DNA of 64,000 bases from Paracentrotus lividus (GCA_940671915.1 CALNVZ010003432.1:8827866-8891865), one strand, 5' to 3'. Numbered from the stretch's first letter, positions 38,641-51,710 are shown. Notes: generated from the letters alone by a model not told the origin. Numbers and translations: made by a program.

Positions 38641-39326
38641 CTATAATTAATTCTCCTGTAGCTTCAGATTATGCGTTATGTGCTTTGTGTCTGCAAATTA
38701 AACGATACATTTGTATCCATTGGATTGTCTGTAGAAATCAATGGTAATAAATGTATTCCAAAATTCCAAGACCACATTCCAGTAGGCCTAGACCGCATTC
38801 TTAAGATGTACAGGAATCAGTAAAGTATGCTGTTTTGGGTTTGGTGCTCAGATTAGATCGAACTTAAGTATATTAGCTACCATTTTCTGACAAATCTGCC
38901 ATGAAATAGAAATAGACCATATCACTTGCGCCTCTCCCCCACCCCTCCCCCCCCCCCCAAAAAAAAAGGTGAGAAGGGAAAAAGAAGATTCCAAGCATAC
39001 ATGAAAGCTGTACTCATGCAATATTGAAGGTGTTACATGTAAATGTCGCCAGTTACGGTTATAGATCTCTAGAGTTTTAAAAAAGTATTGTATAATTATA
39101 CTGTGTTCTCTTTGTATGACATAACATTTTTATATGAATTCCGCTCCTCAAAACTAAAACCAAATCTGTTACATGTACCTTTATTGGGTTGATTGGGTTG
39201 GGTTAATTGCCTCAAAAGGGCATATTTTGTTGTAGTTTGCTTGCAATTAACTTGTAATCATGTCCTATGAGGTTTGGCGTCATTGCCCTTGGCCTAAGTA
39301 GATTCCTTGAAACATCCCAGCATGTA

Positions 39327-39556
39327 CTGTATTCGTGGAAATATTCGCGGTACATTAATTTTCGCGGATTTCGCGCAAAGAGCAGCAGGCGCGAAGTTAA
39401 AAACCTGCGAATATATAGGCATGATTTCCTGTGTATGTATTGAATGGGTTCAATTGCTAGCTTACGAACATGCAGCGCAAATTTTAGAACCCGTGAATAT
39501 GTTTTGAGGCCGCTCAACGCAAAAAATTAATCACGCGAAAATATCAGCGAATACAG
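39327..39556. mobile_element. Second copy of the CTGTAT / CGCGAAAA MITE family
   Basis: It begins ctgtattcgtgg and ends cagcgaatacag, with internal attttcgcgg and acgcgaaaata. Ends and CGCGAA-rich body match the element at 2971-3169. The left flank has TA; the right flank reads CA, so the duplication has decayed by one base. Confidence 0.7.
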
Positions 39557-39779
39557 CATGTCTACACTCATTCTAGAGGTTCATCAGCCATCTAGGCATA
39601 TGTACAATAAGCTTATGCTCTTCTGACATTCTTTTGAAGAGAATCTAGCGTAGTGCGAAATATAAACAAAATTATTGTGAGCTTTTCTCTTACTTTAGTG
39701 TTATTTATGAAGAATATCATAGTTAAAAGGTCTACTGTAAAGGATTGCTCTTCAATTGCCCAATATAGCTGTAGCCCTA

Positions 39780-40170
39780 TTACTCACTCAATACATGTAC
39801 ATGCTCTGTTGGGTGCACCTGAAGCTAATTTTGTGAAGCAGTCATGTTCATACCCGGCATGATGATGTTTTACCTAGTCCAATAAAAAAAAACTGTATGC
39901 ACCTGTACTCCTTATGCTCAGTAAAGATATAAGCCTTACTTTTACTAATCATCCAGCCTTATGCCAAAAAGGGCATTTTCAAAGGCCATATATTATACAC
40001 ATACTAAAAACGGGAAGAACCTTTTGGCATAAGGCCGACATTATTTAGGTCATAATGTCCTCATGTGTGTACTCATTTGTGTACATAATCAGTAGGGTAC
40101 GTCTGAAAGCTAATTTTTTTCAAGCGGTCATGTTCATATGCTACATTGCTGATGTTTTACCTAGCTATGG
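39780..40170. repeat. Two-copy repeat split by a small palindrome
   Basis: ctgaagctaattttgtgaagc, gtcatgttcata and gatgttttacctag at about 39820-39880 recur at about 40105-40165. Between them 39957-40045 is a palindrome with gccttatgccaaaaagg / ccttttggcataaggc ends. Confidence 0.55.
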
Positions 40171-41055
40171 GGAATCTACCCCTATTCTCACCTAATGTTT
40201 TTTGCTCAGTTAAAATACATTTCCCCTAATAACAAAGTTCTTAACTCGTTTGTATTGAAATGCAGCTCCTGGATTACAACTAACAGTTTCAAATAAAAAG
40301 CCATGATAGCTTTAAAGGCAGTGCTAGAATCTGAAGAGAAAAATCAACCATGTAGTATTCACGTTTGTACTTTACAAAAATCTCCATTTAACTAGAAAAG
40401 GAATTCATGAATAATTTTTTCCTGCGTGAATTGGTAATTTTTTTGTAGACTCATGTAATTCATTGAAATTCATAGATATTTCTAACTAAATCCAATTGAT
40501 GACTTTAAGTTAAGTTGGCCCCTGTCTGCCGAGCAGCTAATTTCATTGCCAGTTCATATTACCTGCAACAGAACTGAACTTCATATCTTATTCCCGGCAC
40601 ATAGGTTTTGAGTCCCACTGTATAACTCTGTGTGACAGGTTATTTGATCCATGCTAATTGAATGCTGTCAAACAGCACTTGAATAGAACATTTAGGATCA
40701 TTCAATTAACCCCTCTATTACTTCAGCACTTGGCATGACATATATCAAAGAATAATGCCAAGTCATATAATTCAAATGAATAAAAAATTGTATTTGTTTG
40801 AATTGAGTTTAAAAATCATTCCAAGTATTTCATATTGATTCAGATTAATTAATTTGTTTTAGAGAAATGTAAATTAATGCTAATCAATATTTCAGAAATA
40901 AACTTAAGGTGGCTTCTTGTATAAATAATAGCAATCATGGTCCTTTTGCAAAAAAAGAAATTACCATCAAAGGTAGCTTTCATAGAACACTTGAATTTTT
41001 TTTTTTGGCTATTGAGCAATGTTATTACCATGATAGTTCTATTGATGACAGACTG

Positions 41056-42112
41056 ACCATTAAAGGAAAGCTCTGGAGCCCGTTGAAATCCTTATCCAAA
41101 GAAAGGCAAAAATATATAGACTTGAAAAAAATATAACTTTTTCAAAAATTTTACTTCTACATATTTTAAATTAATATTTTTCAATTGTTGCGACTTTGCA
41201 CTGAGCGAGCCAGTCCCTAACCAGACCCTTCCCATAATGCAATTCTCGTGACGTAGCAGCGGCAGATCTGGCAGATGCATGCACTCTGCATTCAGCTGCT
41301 GAGCTCTCACCGCGCGCGGGCCCGGGCCGGCCGGGAATCACAGCGCATGCGACCAACGCCGAGCCGCGCATAGGGGGACAACAACCTGAGAGTTGATGAA
41401 ACCAAGACAAGTTAGTGTTAACGGCTGAAGAAAAGTAAATTAGTACCTGTTCTTTTGCTACCATTTGGTCATGCCTTCTCTTTGCTGTTTCCTGTTCAAT
41501 AGTCCGGTGAACGAAGAGCATATAGGTACGGGAATTGGCTTCAACATTTTCCTGGCTTATAACCAGGACGTCAGCATTCACCTCGAAACAGCCCTCCTCT
41601 TCATGATAAACATAGCTTTTAATGTCGTATTTGTCGGTTCCAATATTATTAAGCCATCTGGCACACCTCTCTCTGTCTTTTAGAGGATCTGGTATTGCGA
41701 AGAAACTTTTATTTATGGCACGAATCCGAAGATTTGAGCACCCGAAGGCGAGACACTGAGGCATGATTGTCTGCTTGCAGGGGTAGCAAAACATTACAGC
41801 TGGTCGTCCGATGTGACCCACCGGCACCCCGCGCACCCGGGGGTTAAATCTCAGTCTCTATATACGGTCATGCACAGTACACATATTTTGCCTAGCTGCC
41901 ACTGACTCTCGAATCTGCCGCTGCAACGTCACGACATCACGTGATCTTAGCGGCAAAATACAACTGTTTTGGATAAATATAAGTGCCTAAAATTCCGGAT
42001 ATTAAAAGATCCAGATCGATTCATGAGAAATGCCTTGGTCGGTGGGTTTATTGTAATTTTTAAGATTTATTGAGATTTTTAGATATATGGTCCAGGGCAT
42101 TCCTTTAATGGT
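41056..42112. mobile_element. Inverted-repeat-bounded unit around the THAP-like ORF
   Basis: The left end accattaaaggaa-gct-ctgga (41056-41075) pairs with the right end tcca-ggc-attcctttaatggt (42091-42112), about 20 of 23 positions. An inner inverted pair is stronger: cgtgacgtagcagcggcaga at 41247-41266 against its near-perfect reverse complement at 41914-41933. TTAA lies in both ends, which would fit a piggyBac-like target, but because the matches extend past TTAA the true boundary is unclear. The enclosed 41290-41360 stretch is a CpG-rich island unlike its surroundings. Confidence 0.5.
41171..41764 (-). CDS. THAP-like zinc-finger ORF, possible single exon or transposon relic
   Basis: The minus-strand ORF from the ATG at 41764 reads MPQCLAFGCSN at its start, then SFFAIPDP at about residues 22-29 and ARWLNNIG at about 37-44. 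This matches the beginning of THAP (C2CH) DNA-binding domains: M-P-x-C, C after four residues, F-P block, conserved W. The second zinc pair looks damaged: the expected C-x-x-H is YVYH, so the Cys is a Tyr. The frame stays open for 197 codons, but after codon 106 the sequence cag|gtacta could be a splice donor and the following residues are low-complexity and CpG-rich. A TATA-like string (tatatag) lies about 90 bp upstream on the minus strand. THAP domains occur in cellular regulators and in P-, PHIS- and ISL2EU-type transposases. Inverted repeats flank it. Confidence 0.5.
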   Translation of the reverse strand: MPQCLAFGCSNLRIRAINKSFFAIPDPLKDRERCARWLNNIGTDKYDIKSYVYHEEEGCFEVNADVLVISQENVEANSRTYMLFVHRTIEQETAKRRHDQMVAKEQVLIYFSSAVNTNLSWFHQLSGCCPPMRGSALVACAVIPGRPGPARGESSAAECRVHASARSAAATSRELHYGKGLVRDWLAQCKVATIEKY

Positions 42113-42589
42113 ACATAGTATAGGTTTTATGCAATGTCTGAAAAATGGACTAGTGCTTCACACTTTTTTCTTATATTTTATGTTCTCATTGAAACTTTAT
42201 TCAAAATATTCACATTGGAAGAACACAATACAACACAATTTTACTGTTTAAGAAATGGGATACGTCCACTGATACCAGTAGAGTGTGAACATACTTCTTG
42301 CATGTCACACCTGACTGGCACCTAGCGGGGTAGGATTCGTGTGATGGAATCAAGTAACTGACTGGGTAGAAGGACTCATTTATTATGGATAGGAAATCAT
42401 AGTATCAGTGGTGAAGCTAGGTCACCAAGGGGGCACCCTCCCCCCTCAATGCAAAAAATTGGAGAGATTGAAGAGAATTTAGAAAAAGAAAGAAGATGTG
42501 GAGATTTTCCAATTCTTGAAAGGGAGCATGTCAATATCTTCCGGCTTGGGCTACCTATAATACCTGTACCTATATAAAATTTTGATCGT

Positions 42590-42680
42590 CTGCTACACTA
42601 TCGACTTGTAAACTTTCAACTGGTACACTACAGACTGGTACACTATCAATTGGTACACTATCGACTGGCACCCCCTCAAC
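42590..42680. repeat. Minisatellite of actggtacactatcg units (about 18 bp)
   Basis: Five units of ac(t)ggtacactatc(a/g) with point changes. Confidence 0.7.
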
Positions 42681-43511
42681 TGAGCTCACACTGTGTCAGT
42701 GGATATTAATGCGCATTGTCATATAATACCCAGGCATTAGATTATGTTGAGCATTGGCTAAATTCATGAGAGATTAAGCATATGAAATAAGATATATGCA
42801 TACATATTTGTTAAGTGGATACTTTATGACATTTCTTGCTAGAATATTTCCATGTACATGTTATTACAGAATGCATTAATATTCTCTGGCCACACAAAAA
42901 ACAATAGTGCAAGCTTTGGTTTTGTCATTGTAAAAAAAAAAATTGTTTTGGCATACCAAAGTTGAATTGCCCTCCCCTCTATATGTATAGTCATCATTAT
43001 GGTCAGGAGAGCATAATCTCTAGTATCTAAACCAACCGCAAAAACATTAGAGTCATCATGGATCTTCCGACAAAGAGACACATTTTGACACCATTGATTG
43101 AGATATCAAAGCAAGGTGTCATATCTATTATCTCCCACCATCAAGGTCCATTACAATACAGATATCGCCTTGCAAACCCAATCGCTTATCCAGAGACAAG
43201 ATCACTCCCTGCTGTCTGCCATTACATCGGCTGAGTGAGAGCAAAAAAGACCTCTAACACTTTAAAGCCACTATATGCCACAGCAGTTACGTGAAGCACC
43301 ACCTTGAGTCCTGAACTTACCCAAACAGTCCAGTTTTCCTTATCCAAAATGCAACATTCTAATTATGTAGTCTTATGATATATGCCCACTTGAATGAATG
43401 GTTACAATTTTATCCTGCATTCTTCAAGCTTTCAAACCACAGATATGTTACCAAATAACAAAATTATTTCAATTAATGCCATTCATTACATTCCTGTTAT
43501 CTTATCAAACC

Positions 43512-43718
43512 AATTTAGGCTAAGGCTACTTCCCAAAAGATAAAACCACGGCCAGCTGCGTGAAAGCCGCATAACGGCGTTTTATACCGGATGTATTAAT
43601 CCCCTCCAATTAAGCCAATGAAAGAATAATAGGGGATCGGTATATCCGGCATATAATCCCGCTGTGCGGTATTCATGCAGAAAGCCGCGGCTTTATCTTT
43701 AGGTATGCTGCCTAAATT
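43512..43718. mobile_element. 207-bp palindromic element, aatttaggc ends
   Basis: aatttaggctaaggctac..aaaagataaaaccacggc pairs with gccgcggctttatcttt..gcctaaatt. Inner gaaagccgcataacgg and ataccgg / ccggcatat are also paired. Confidence 0.65.
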
Positions 43719-43784
43719 AACTTGAATTGTAGAAAGCATTGTCAATTGTGTATCAAAACCTATATTTATCAGTCCTCGTTTTAG

Positions 43785-43952
43785 AGCACATGCCCTAATA
43801 CATCTCCATTCATATTATAAAGTGCCCTTCATGCTCTGAAACAGTTTATGTATAGTTTTACATTGTAATAGTACATGCCCTATTACATCTCCATTCATAT
43901 AAGGGCCCTTCTTGCTTTCAAACAGATTACGTATAGTTTTACGTGGATTTAC
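43785..43952. repeat. Two-copy direct repeat, period about 84 bp
   Basis: acatgccctaatacatctcc recurs as acatgccctattacatctcc, followed by attcatat, cccttcatgct / cccttcttgct and tatagttttac. Confidence 0.7.
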
Positions 43953-45050
43953 ATGCAACACCATTCTGGCTGTAAATCAAGTAGACAATCATGCAGGTGC
44001 CTTGTGGCATCAATTACATCCATGTGTTGGATGCGCTTCATTTCCGTGCCCTCCATCTATCGTCTGCCAATAGAGCGCCAGAGGGGTGCTATAGCTCGTA
44101 TCGTTTTGTGTTATGCAAACACCCTTGTGGCTCCCAGTAGATTTATAACAGCTCAATTTAGAGCGACCCTAGAAGGTTCCTTAATGACGCAATTACATCT
44201 GGAAGGCAACATTTAAGTTACCCAAGAATCGCAAATGTACTAGAGATGATTATGTTCACTCAATCTTTAGATATAGTTTAAAGGTGACGCAACATTTGCT
44301 CCTGAGATAATTGCTTCAGCTTTTATTTCATGTTAGCGGTTGAATTAGGGTTTAAAGGCGCAGTCACATGTACGATGCGTAGCGAACGCACAGTATGCGC
44401 TGGGTGTACGTTACTCGTGCGTCGAGCACACTATGGCAACGCTGTGCACTCGCTTTATTTTAAAACGTGTTGTCTATGTTTACGCTCCGTGTGCGGTATG
44501 TCTGCAATTTTCACAAATTTCATTGCACTGGTCTTGCATTTTGTACATATGACTGCCGCATAAGTTGCAATAGGATTTTGCATTTGGTTTAGGTTTAGCA
44601 TAGGGTATAGTGTTAAGTCCAGGGTTTAAGTTGGTTATTCAATTAGTGTATGGAATTTGCAGCGGAGCAATGTTGCCGGAGCAATTGTCATGGAACTGGT
44701 TTAAAACATTTTTTTATACTATGTATATTATGGGTATTGCTTGCAAAACACTCAAGGGCATGGCACATCTTAATGCATAGGCTTCATTCATGCTTTGGAT
44801 GGGCAGTGAACTTTAAAGTGTTTCCATTTCCTGACACACTAAAATACCTGACATGCCTGACACCAACACCCTAAACTATATATATATTCTGAAAAATAAA
44901 CTCAAGTTCTTCAGACAGTATAATCGCATTGAAATTTTTATTATTATCAAATTATTAATTGTCAGATTAAACTTGAACGTGAGTTAATACGGGCCTAGGA
45001 ATTGGGTTAGGAGTAGAGTTAGGGTAAGGGTATTGATGAGGGTAAGTCTA

Positions 45051-45366
45051 ATGATTAGTGTTTCAGGTTGTTGAAGAAACTTGAACTTAAGGCACCCCAG
45101 TCAATTTTGCGGTTGTCAAGGAGTGCTGCTTGGGAGTTCCAAAACTTGGTTAACTCCAGACCAAAATTCATGCATCATTATGAAGATCTTAAAAGATAGT
45201 ATAACATGATTAGTGTTTCAGGTTGTTGAAGAAACTTGAACTTAAGGCACCACCAGTCCCAATTTTGCGGTTGTCAAGGAGTGCTGCTTGGGCAGAGTTC
45301 CAAAACTTGGTTAACTCCAGACCAAAATTCATGCATCATTATGAAGATCTTAAAAGATAGTATAAC
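45051..45366. repeat. Two-copy tandem repeat, 155 and 161 bp, nearly identical
   Basis: Both copies begin atgattagtgtttcaggttg and end agatagtataac. They differ almost only by small indels (accccagtcaatt versus accaccagtcccaatt; ttgggagttcc versus ttgggcagagttcc). Confidence 0.85.
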
Positions 45367-45377
45367 AGCGTTTATCC

Positions 45378-45525
45378 CAGGGTTCCCACGGTCATGGAAA
45401 ATCCTGGAAAATCCTGGAAAAATTTGTGGTCATGGAAAGTCAGGGAAAAGTCAGGGAATTTGGAAAATTTGTGAAAAGTCATGGAAAGGGGATTTTGGTC
45501 ATGGAAAAGTCATGGAATTGCATTT
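45378..45525 (+). mobile_element. Lone hAT-type end, CAGGGTTCCCAC with tcatggaaaa subrepeats
   Basis: The end cagggttcccacggtcatgg is followed by repeated aatcctggaa, gtcagggaa and gtcatggaaaag units. The right end that would pair with it may be the one at 48465-48488: the flanks tttatccc and gttatcct agree at 6 of 8 positions. Confidence 0.6.
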
Positions 45526-46492
45526 ACCTCTTGGCTATGGCAGCTTTCCAGTTTGTCGTGTCTCTCAACTCTCATATTCTGTGATCATACTCTGCTATTA
45601 TAATTGGTGTTCATGATTTCCATTTTCCCCCAGTTTTGTGATTTCCACTTTCACTATAATTGCAGTGTTAGTGGCCAGTACATGCTGCTCTGATGATGAT
45701 TTGTTCCCTGGGGTACTTAGTGTTAGGACTAGTGAGGTTGAAATAACATTTAATAAAGGTTTTTGTGAATATAACACAGCCACAATCCACATTCCTCACT
45801 CAAAATACTCATGGACATGAAGAAATTGATCACTCCTGACATTCAATTCGGACAACCAGACTACAGAAAATTTCATCTATTTGCAATGATATTATAATAA
45901 GATGCCGATCAGTCAATATATTTTTAATATGTCACCTTTTGTCACCAGTTTTGCTTTTTTAGTTGTTTTCAGAGAATTTAAATTCCAAGTTTTTTACAAT
46001 TTTACTCAACATTCATGGCAATTAGTTGATATATCAAGTCACAACTGATCAATCACTACCAACATGGCTATCAGAACATAATACCGGGTACATCCAAAGG
46101 GTTCTGAATCTCTTAGTTACACAAGATATTTCAATTGCTGTTTTGGTGTCAATCAATGTGTCCTCTCCGGAAAAGTCACTTTTAAAATGAAGTTTAATGA
46201 AATATCAAAATAGGCATCAAATGTCCAATTTTCAAGATATCCTCATGAATGATTTTTTAACCATAGAGAGAAATACAGTTGTTAATTTAGCTGTTGTCCT
46301 CAAATTGTATCACAAATGCCCTCATTTTTTGTAATGTAGAGTGAAATGCAGCACTATGTTGAGAATTTAGGATGAGGATGTTTTTCTTAGCCTTTTTTTT
46401 TAATGTCACCTTATTGTAAAACTGAAATGTCACTCTTTTGTAATGATTGGCTCATGTGTGTCATATGTAAAGTGTTTCGTCTTCATATAATT

Positions 46493-48488
46493 CAGGGTTC
46501 CCACAGAAATTTGAAAACAAAATTCCATGACTTTTATGTGGAAGTTTAGTAGCAACTGTGAATTCATGATCCTAACTTATGCCTGGAAAAAATGATATTT
46601 ACATATATTATATAGTTCACTTTTGTGACAAGATCTGCATGCTGTGTTCTGAAAATTTGGAAATAAAAACAACACAAAAAGAAAGTTCCCCCTATTTCAG
46701 AGGAGTTGAAAAAATCTTATTATTTGTCCATGTAGGGAATTTAATTAGCTACCATTTGAGCGCATTTTAGGAAATATCATAAAGTCATGCTTCAATGAGC
46801 AATGGTTGAATGCAAAAATGTCAATTTTTGAAGTTCACAAGCCTAAAATCATAACTTTGATTCAATGATAGCGGACGAATTTTTAAATTTTAAACATTTC
46901 ACGCATCAGAATGTACGCAAAACATGCTTCCAAACATACGGAAAGGGTAGTTGCGTAAAATTTCACAGTGAGTAAGCATGCAGCAAAAATGCCAAAACTG
47001 TGATTTTTACTTCTTTGCCATGGTAAAATTGATCAAATATGGGATTCATGCCTAGGAAGAGTGTTTTTAACTTTTGCAAAATATTTAAATCAATTCACGG
47101 TTGAATGAACACCATAAAATACCATGTGAAAAACACTAAGTAAGTATTCTTTCCATTTTGTACACTAAAATCATGTGAATATCTGTTTTTGTATTATTTT
47201 TATGAACATTGCATGTGTGTACATGATCCTATTGCATTTATTTAAAAAATCCATGCTTTAGTGAGCACGTGGCACTGGAAAAGCTGTTTATTTTATTTAG
47301 AGATCCAAATTAAATTGCTTACTTTGCTAAAGATATGTGCCGAGTTTCATGGTATAACAAAAATTGACAATGAAAATGGGAAATATTTGACTTTTGTTCA
47401 CTTTCTATTCAAACTCTATAAAGTCAATGTGAGGAAATCAATAATGAACAAAAATCAAATACATGTATTGTCCATTTTCATTGTAATTTATTTGGTTGTT
47501 ATACTGTGAGTTAATTCTTGAAACTTGGCACAAATATTTAGAAAGTCATTAACTTACAGGAACTTAGGTCAAATTAAGAATCGGACGTGCCATTAAACAA
47601 AAGCTTTTCCAGAGCCACATGCTCACTGAAGCATGAATTTTTAAATAAATGCAATATGATCATGTACACACGTACACCTGTCATAAAAATAATACAAAAA
47701 CAGATATATCCACATGATTTTTAGTGTACAAAATGGAAAGGATCCTTACCTAGTGCTTTTCACATGGTATTTTATGGTGTTCATTCAGCCGTGAATTGAT
47801 TTAAATTGTTTGCAAAAGTTAAAAACACTCTTCCTAGAAATGAATCCCATCATATTTGAACAATTTTACAATGGAAAAGAAGTAAACATCACAGTTTAGG
47901 CATTTTTTGCTGCATGCTCACTCAACCGTAAAATTTAAAAATTGGTCCGATATCATTAAATCAAAGTTGTGATTTTACCCATATATGCTTGTGAACTTCA
48001 AAAAATAACATTTTTGCATTCGACCATTGCTCACTGAAGCATGACTCCATGATTTTTCCTAAAATTCGCTCCCTTGGTAGCTAATTAAATTCCCTACATG
48101 GACATATTATTAGATTTTTTAACTCCTCCTATTTTAAAAATTATTAATATTTGAAATAGGGGAAACTTTCTTTTTGTGTTGTGTTTAGTTCAAGGAAATC
48201 TGTCAGTTCAAGAAAATTACATGAGGTTGTGTTCAAGATAATTTTGAATTTTGGGTGTTGGTGAAACGAAAATGGTACCCTGGGCAGAAACAGCTCATAT
48301 GCTAATGGTAATGTCATGAGTAAGATAGTGGGTGGAACGGATGTCTGTGAGGGGAGGTGGAGTCCATCATAACGTGTCTGATTTTGGAAACCGTGCCAGA
48401 AAGGAAGTCATGGAAAGCAGAAATTTAGTCATGGAAAAGTCATGGAAAAGTCATGGAATTCCGTTTTCAAATTTCTGTGGGAACCCTG
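46493..48488. mobile_element. 2-kb foldback element with arms of about 0.8 kb
   Basis: The left arm (46493-47285) and right arm (47601-48488) are inverted copies. Ends are cagggttcccacagaaattt and the reverse complement. Paired inner words include ggaatttaattagctacc / ggtagctaattaaattcc, cacgtggcactggaaaagct / agcttttccagagccacatg and tcatgcttcaatgagcaatgg / ccattgctcactgaagcatga. The 315-bp middle has no recognised protein. The ends fit the hAT superfamily. Confidence 0.85.
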
Positions 48489-48876
48489 TTATCCTGACCT
48501 TTTCAATCCAATAATAAAATTTGCAATTTATCTAGTATATTACATGAATACTTCAATGTGCTTCACCTTGTTATTATTACCCTTGGTTTCTGGAAGTAAA
48601 CTGTGCACCATCTCAATTATTTATGTACATTTAGTATACTTGCCATAATGGACACATTTCCCAGCTATATGTCCAGGGCGATGACACCTAGCAAGATTTC
48701 AGGCAAACAGTATCACTCTAGAATTCATTTGACCAATGATCATTAGTTAATCAATGAATAAGATTTGGATGGTGCATGCAACATCATTTTAACCCATTGA
48801 TGAATCAATTATGTCATTCACATGATTTATACGCCTGGTTTCAGGAGTTAAAAACATGTATGATTGGCTTTTTAAC

Positions 48877-48967
48877 GAAATGCTTTTTATTTTAAAATAT
48901 CAAAATATTAACTTCAGGAAACATGCTTTTTATCTTAAAATATCAAAATGTTAACCTCAGGAAACAT
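48877..48967. repeat. Two-copy 46-bp direct repeat
   Basis: aatgctttttattttaaaat, atcaaaatattaacttcagg and aaac recur with four changes immediately downstream. Confidence 0.75.
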
Positions 48968-51076
48968 TCACCTTATCCTCATTATGTCACAAGCTTTGCA
49001 TTGATTTATTCATCAAATATATGAAATATATCCCTTTTCTCTTTATTATTATTGGATGACGCAAATTCTTTCTCAGTCTTGTTGATGGATAGATAATGAC
49101 AGAAGTGTTTCCTAGATTATATAAAACCCCTTACAACAAACCACTAAGATGATATAAAGATCAAGGGTAATTTCTTAATGCAGACCGCTCTGAGGCCAAC
49201 CCAAAAATCGTCAATTGCTTCTCTGGAGAATACCATTTAATCCTACCTGGAGCAAAGAGAAGTGGAGAGAATAGAAAAAGCAGCATCTGCGACACATCCT
49301 TGAGGCATTTTGGTTAATCTTGTAGAGTCTCTTTGTTGCGTGGGTGCCATTGAAATCATCTTCATGTAGAATCAGGTTCTGAGCCGATGCCCCGAACCTT
49401 CCATTGCTCACCCTGCACACTAGTGTGCACCATTTTCTCTCATTAAGAAGTATTCCAAATATGAATTTAAAAACTTGTAAGATCACATATTTGTAAGCTA
49501 TCCCTTACAAATCACAAAACACGTCCGCACGATGAATTGCAGAACATGATAGCTTTTTTTCTTGTTTGCTTTCACACAGATCAAAGTACCTTAATTCCTG
49601 GAATACAATTTTGCATTGTTATTGTAACAAAGTGTGAAAAAGTTCCATTATATGAGGCACATCTCCACGAACCCTCATTCATTATGCAGAAGGATTTCTG
49701 GTCTGTTCAGAAAATTATCACCTAGGGCATGATATAAAGCACTTATGAATAAATAAACAGTTATCCCTGGAATTCTTACAACAAAAGTGATTTCACATAA
49801 GATAAAACATCCCTGAAACTCCCGGAGAAATATCAAGTTTATATCAGAATATTTGAAATGTTATGTGAGTGACTATCTGATTTTGAAGAAAGAAAAACCT
49901 TATATTGCATTAACTTTTACAAATCTGCAGACTTTACTGAGAGATAAGTTAAATGAAATTGATTTACAGAAATACAAGAAGAGAACTTTTCTAGAGGACA
50001 TGAGTGTAAAGAATCAATGCATTTTTAATGCATGAGCAAATTCCCTTGAAATTCAAAACCATACGATTTGCAATAGCAACTTAGTATTGCTTAGTGCAAA
50101 TTTTGTGTGGGGATTGTCTAAAAAAAAATGCTATAATAAATATTTTAACTTTGTACTTTGTAGTGATAACATAGTACATGTTTATTCAAGCAATGAAATG
50201 ATCTCATTTCATAAATCAGGATAATAATACTGACATGAAGTAGTATTCACAAGAGACATGATGCAAGAAGATAAGTGCCCTCAATGGCAGAATATACTTC
50301 ACTAATATTGCAAGATGTGTTCTGTACTAACTCATGTTTCCCCCTTCCCCCTAAAATTGTTTTGTTTTGTTTTGTTTTTTTTTTCTCTCTCTTTGTGATA
50401 GGAGAAAGACAGGAGCTGCATTATTTGCAAACTTTGGACAATTTTTTTTTTCTACATCATAGTTAGATGTGAACATGTTATGAAATGCATCTGATTTTGA
50501 TTTTTGGTGATTTAATTAAACATTTGTTCACGTTCAAAATCTTTTGGATATTTGAAGACAAGTTACTCCAAACTTGCTCACAGTACTACTCTTTCAAAAC
50601 TATCCAGCTTGTAAGCCATGCTTTTCATTAACGACCTTTATCAAAGACTGTGCAGCAAGGTCATTACTATTGTGTGGCATAAATTGAAAGCGACAGAAGG
50701 ACACAAGTGTAAGGTCAATGCCCCCTGGCTTGCCAGCATGGTTTGATTAGAGATAATGTCATTATATACCCGTCCCACAGCATGGTGGGAGAATTTAGAC
50801 AGACATGTTTGATGTTTATGGCATTCTTACTCACAAAACTTTTAACCCATCTACATCTTTTTGCATGTATTCTTCACATAAATCCAATTGAACAGTATTG
50901 TTACTGGCATACAACTTGTTAAATGGTGGTATACACAAGTAGTTCTGGTGTATGCAGCTCTCTCACTTTTAACCTTTTTTATGCCATTAATGCCACTTTG
51001 CTTGGATTAATCACATCTTATTGAACAGCATTGTAACTGACGTACAACTAGTTAAATGGCGGTTTACAATAATATA

Positions 51077-51519
51077 CAGTCTGTGTAAAAAAAATGGTAC
51101 AGTCGGAAAAAAATTATTTAGGTATGAAATCTTCTCAAATGATGTGTTAATGTGGTACCAACTTAAAGCCAAAAGATTCTTCTTGCTGATGCACTTTGTT
51201 TTGTATAATTTGCTTTTGTAAAACAAAAGTTATGCTAAATTTTGTGTGGCGAAGAGCTAATCGAAATTACACACATCTATTGTTTCGGTGCGCTGAATTC
51301 ATGGCTATTATGTGCAAAACCCATAGAAAAGCATGCGCAAAGTACATTTTTTCTTGACTATAGAAAACTGGTCATATCTCAAGTGATATGAAAAAATTGC
51401 AGAAGAAAGCCTGATTTTCCTACTTTATGGAAATATCAAACACTAATAGAATGTCATTCATTTTCATAATTAAAAAACAAAATGTTTTCCACTTGTACCA
51501 TTTTATTTGACACAGACTG
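51077..51519. mobile_element. Tc1/mariner-like MITE, CAGTCTGTGTAAAA ends, TA duplication
   Basis: cagtctgtgtaaaaaaaatg pairs with cattttatttgacacagactg (one gap); TA flanks both sides (51075-51076, 51520-51521). About 443 bp, too short for a transposase and none seen. Confidence 0.75.
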
Positions 51520-51710
51520 TAATACTAATAGTTATGGGGTGTTAGGTTTATTGAACTTGAAGCCTTTTTAGTTTTCGATTGCAAAATATATAATATGATC
51601 ATTAGAATCATTATTGTGATATGTTTATGGCTTAAATATCCAAAATGGCATAACAAACTAAAGCAGCAATTTATGATCAAGTTATCAAATAAACGGTTGC
51701 TTATGAATTT

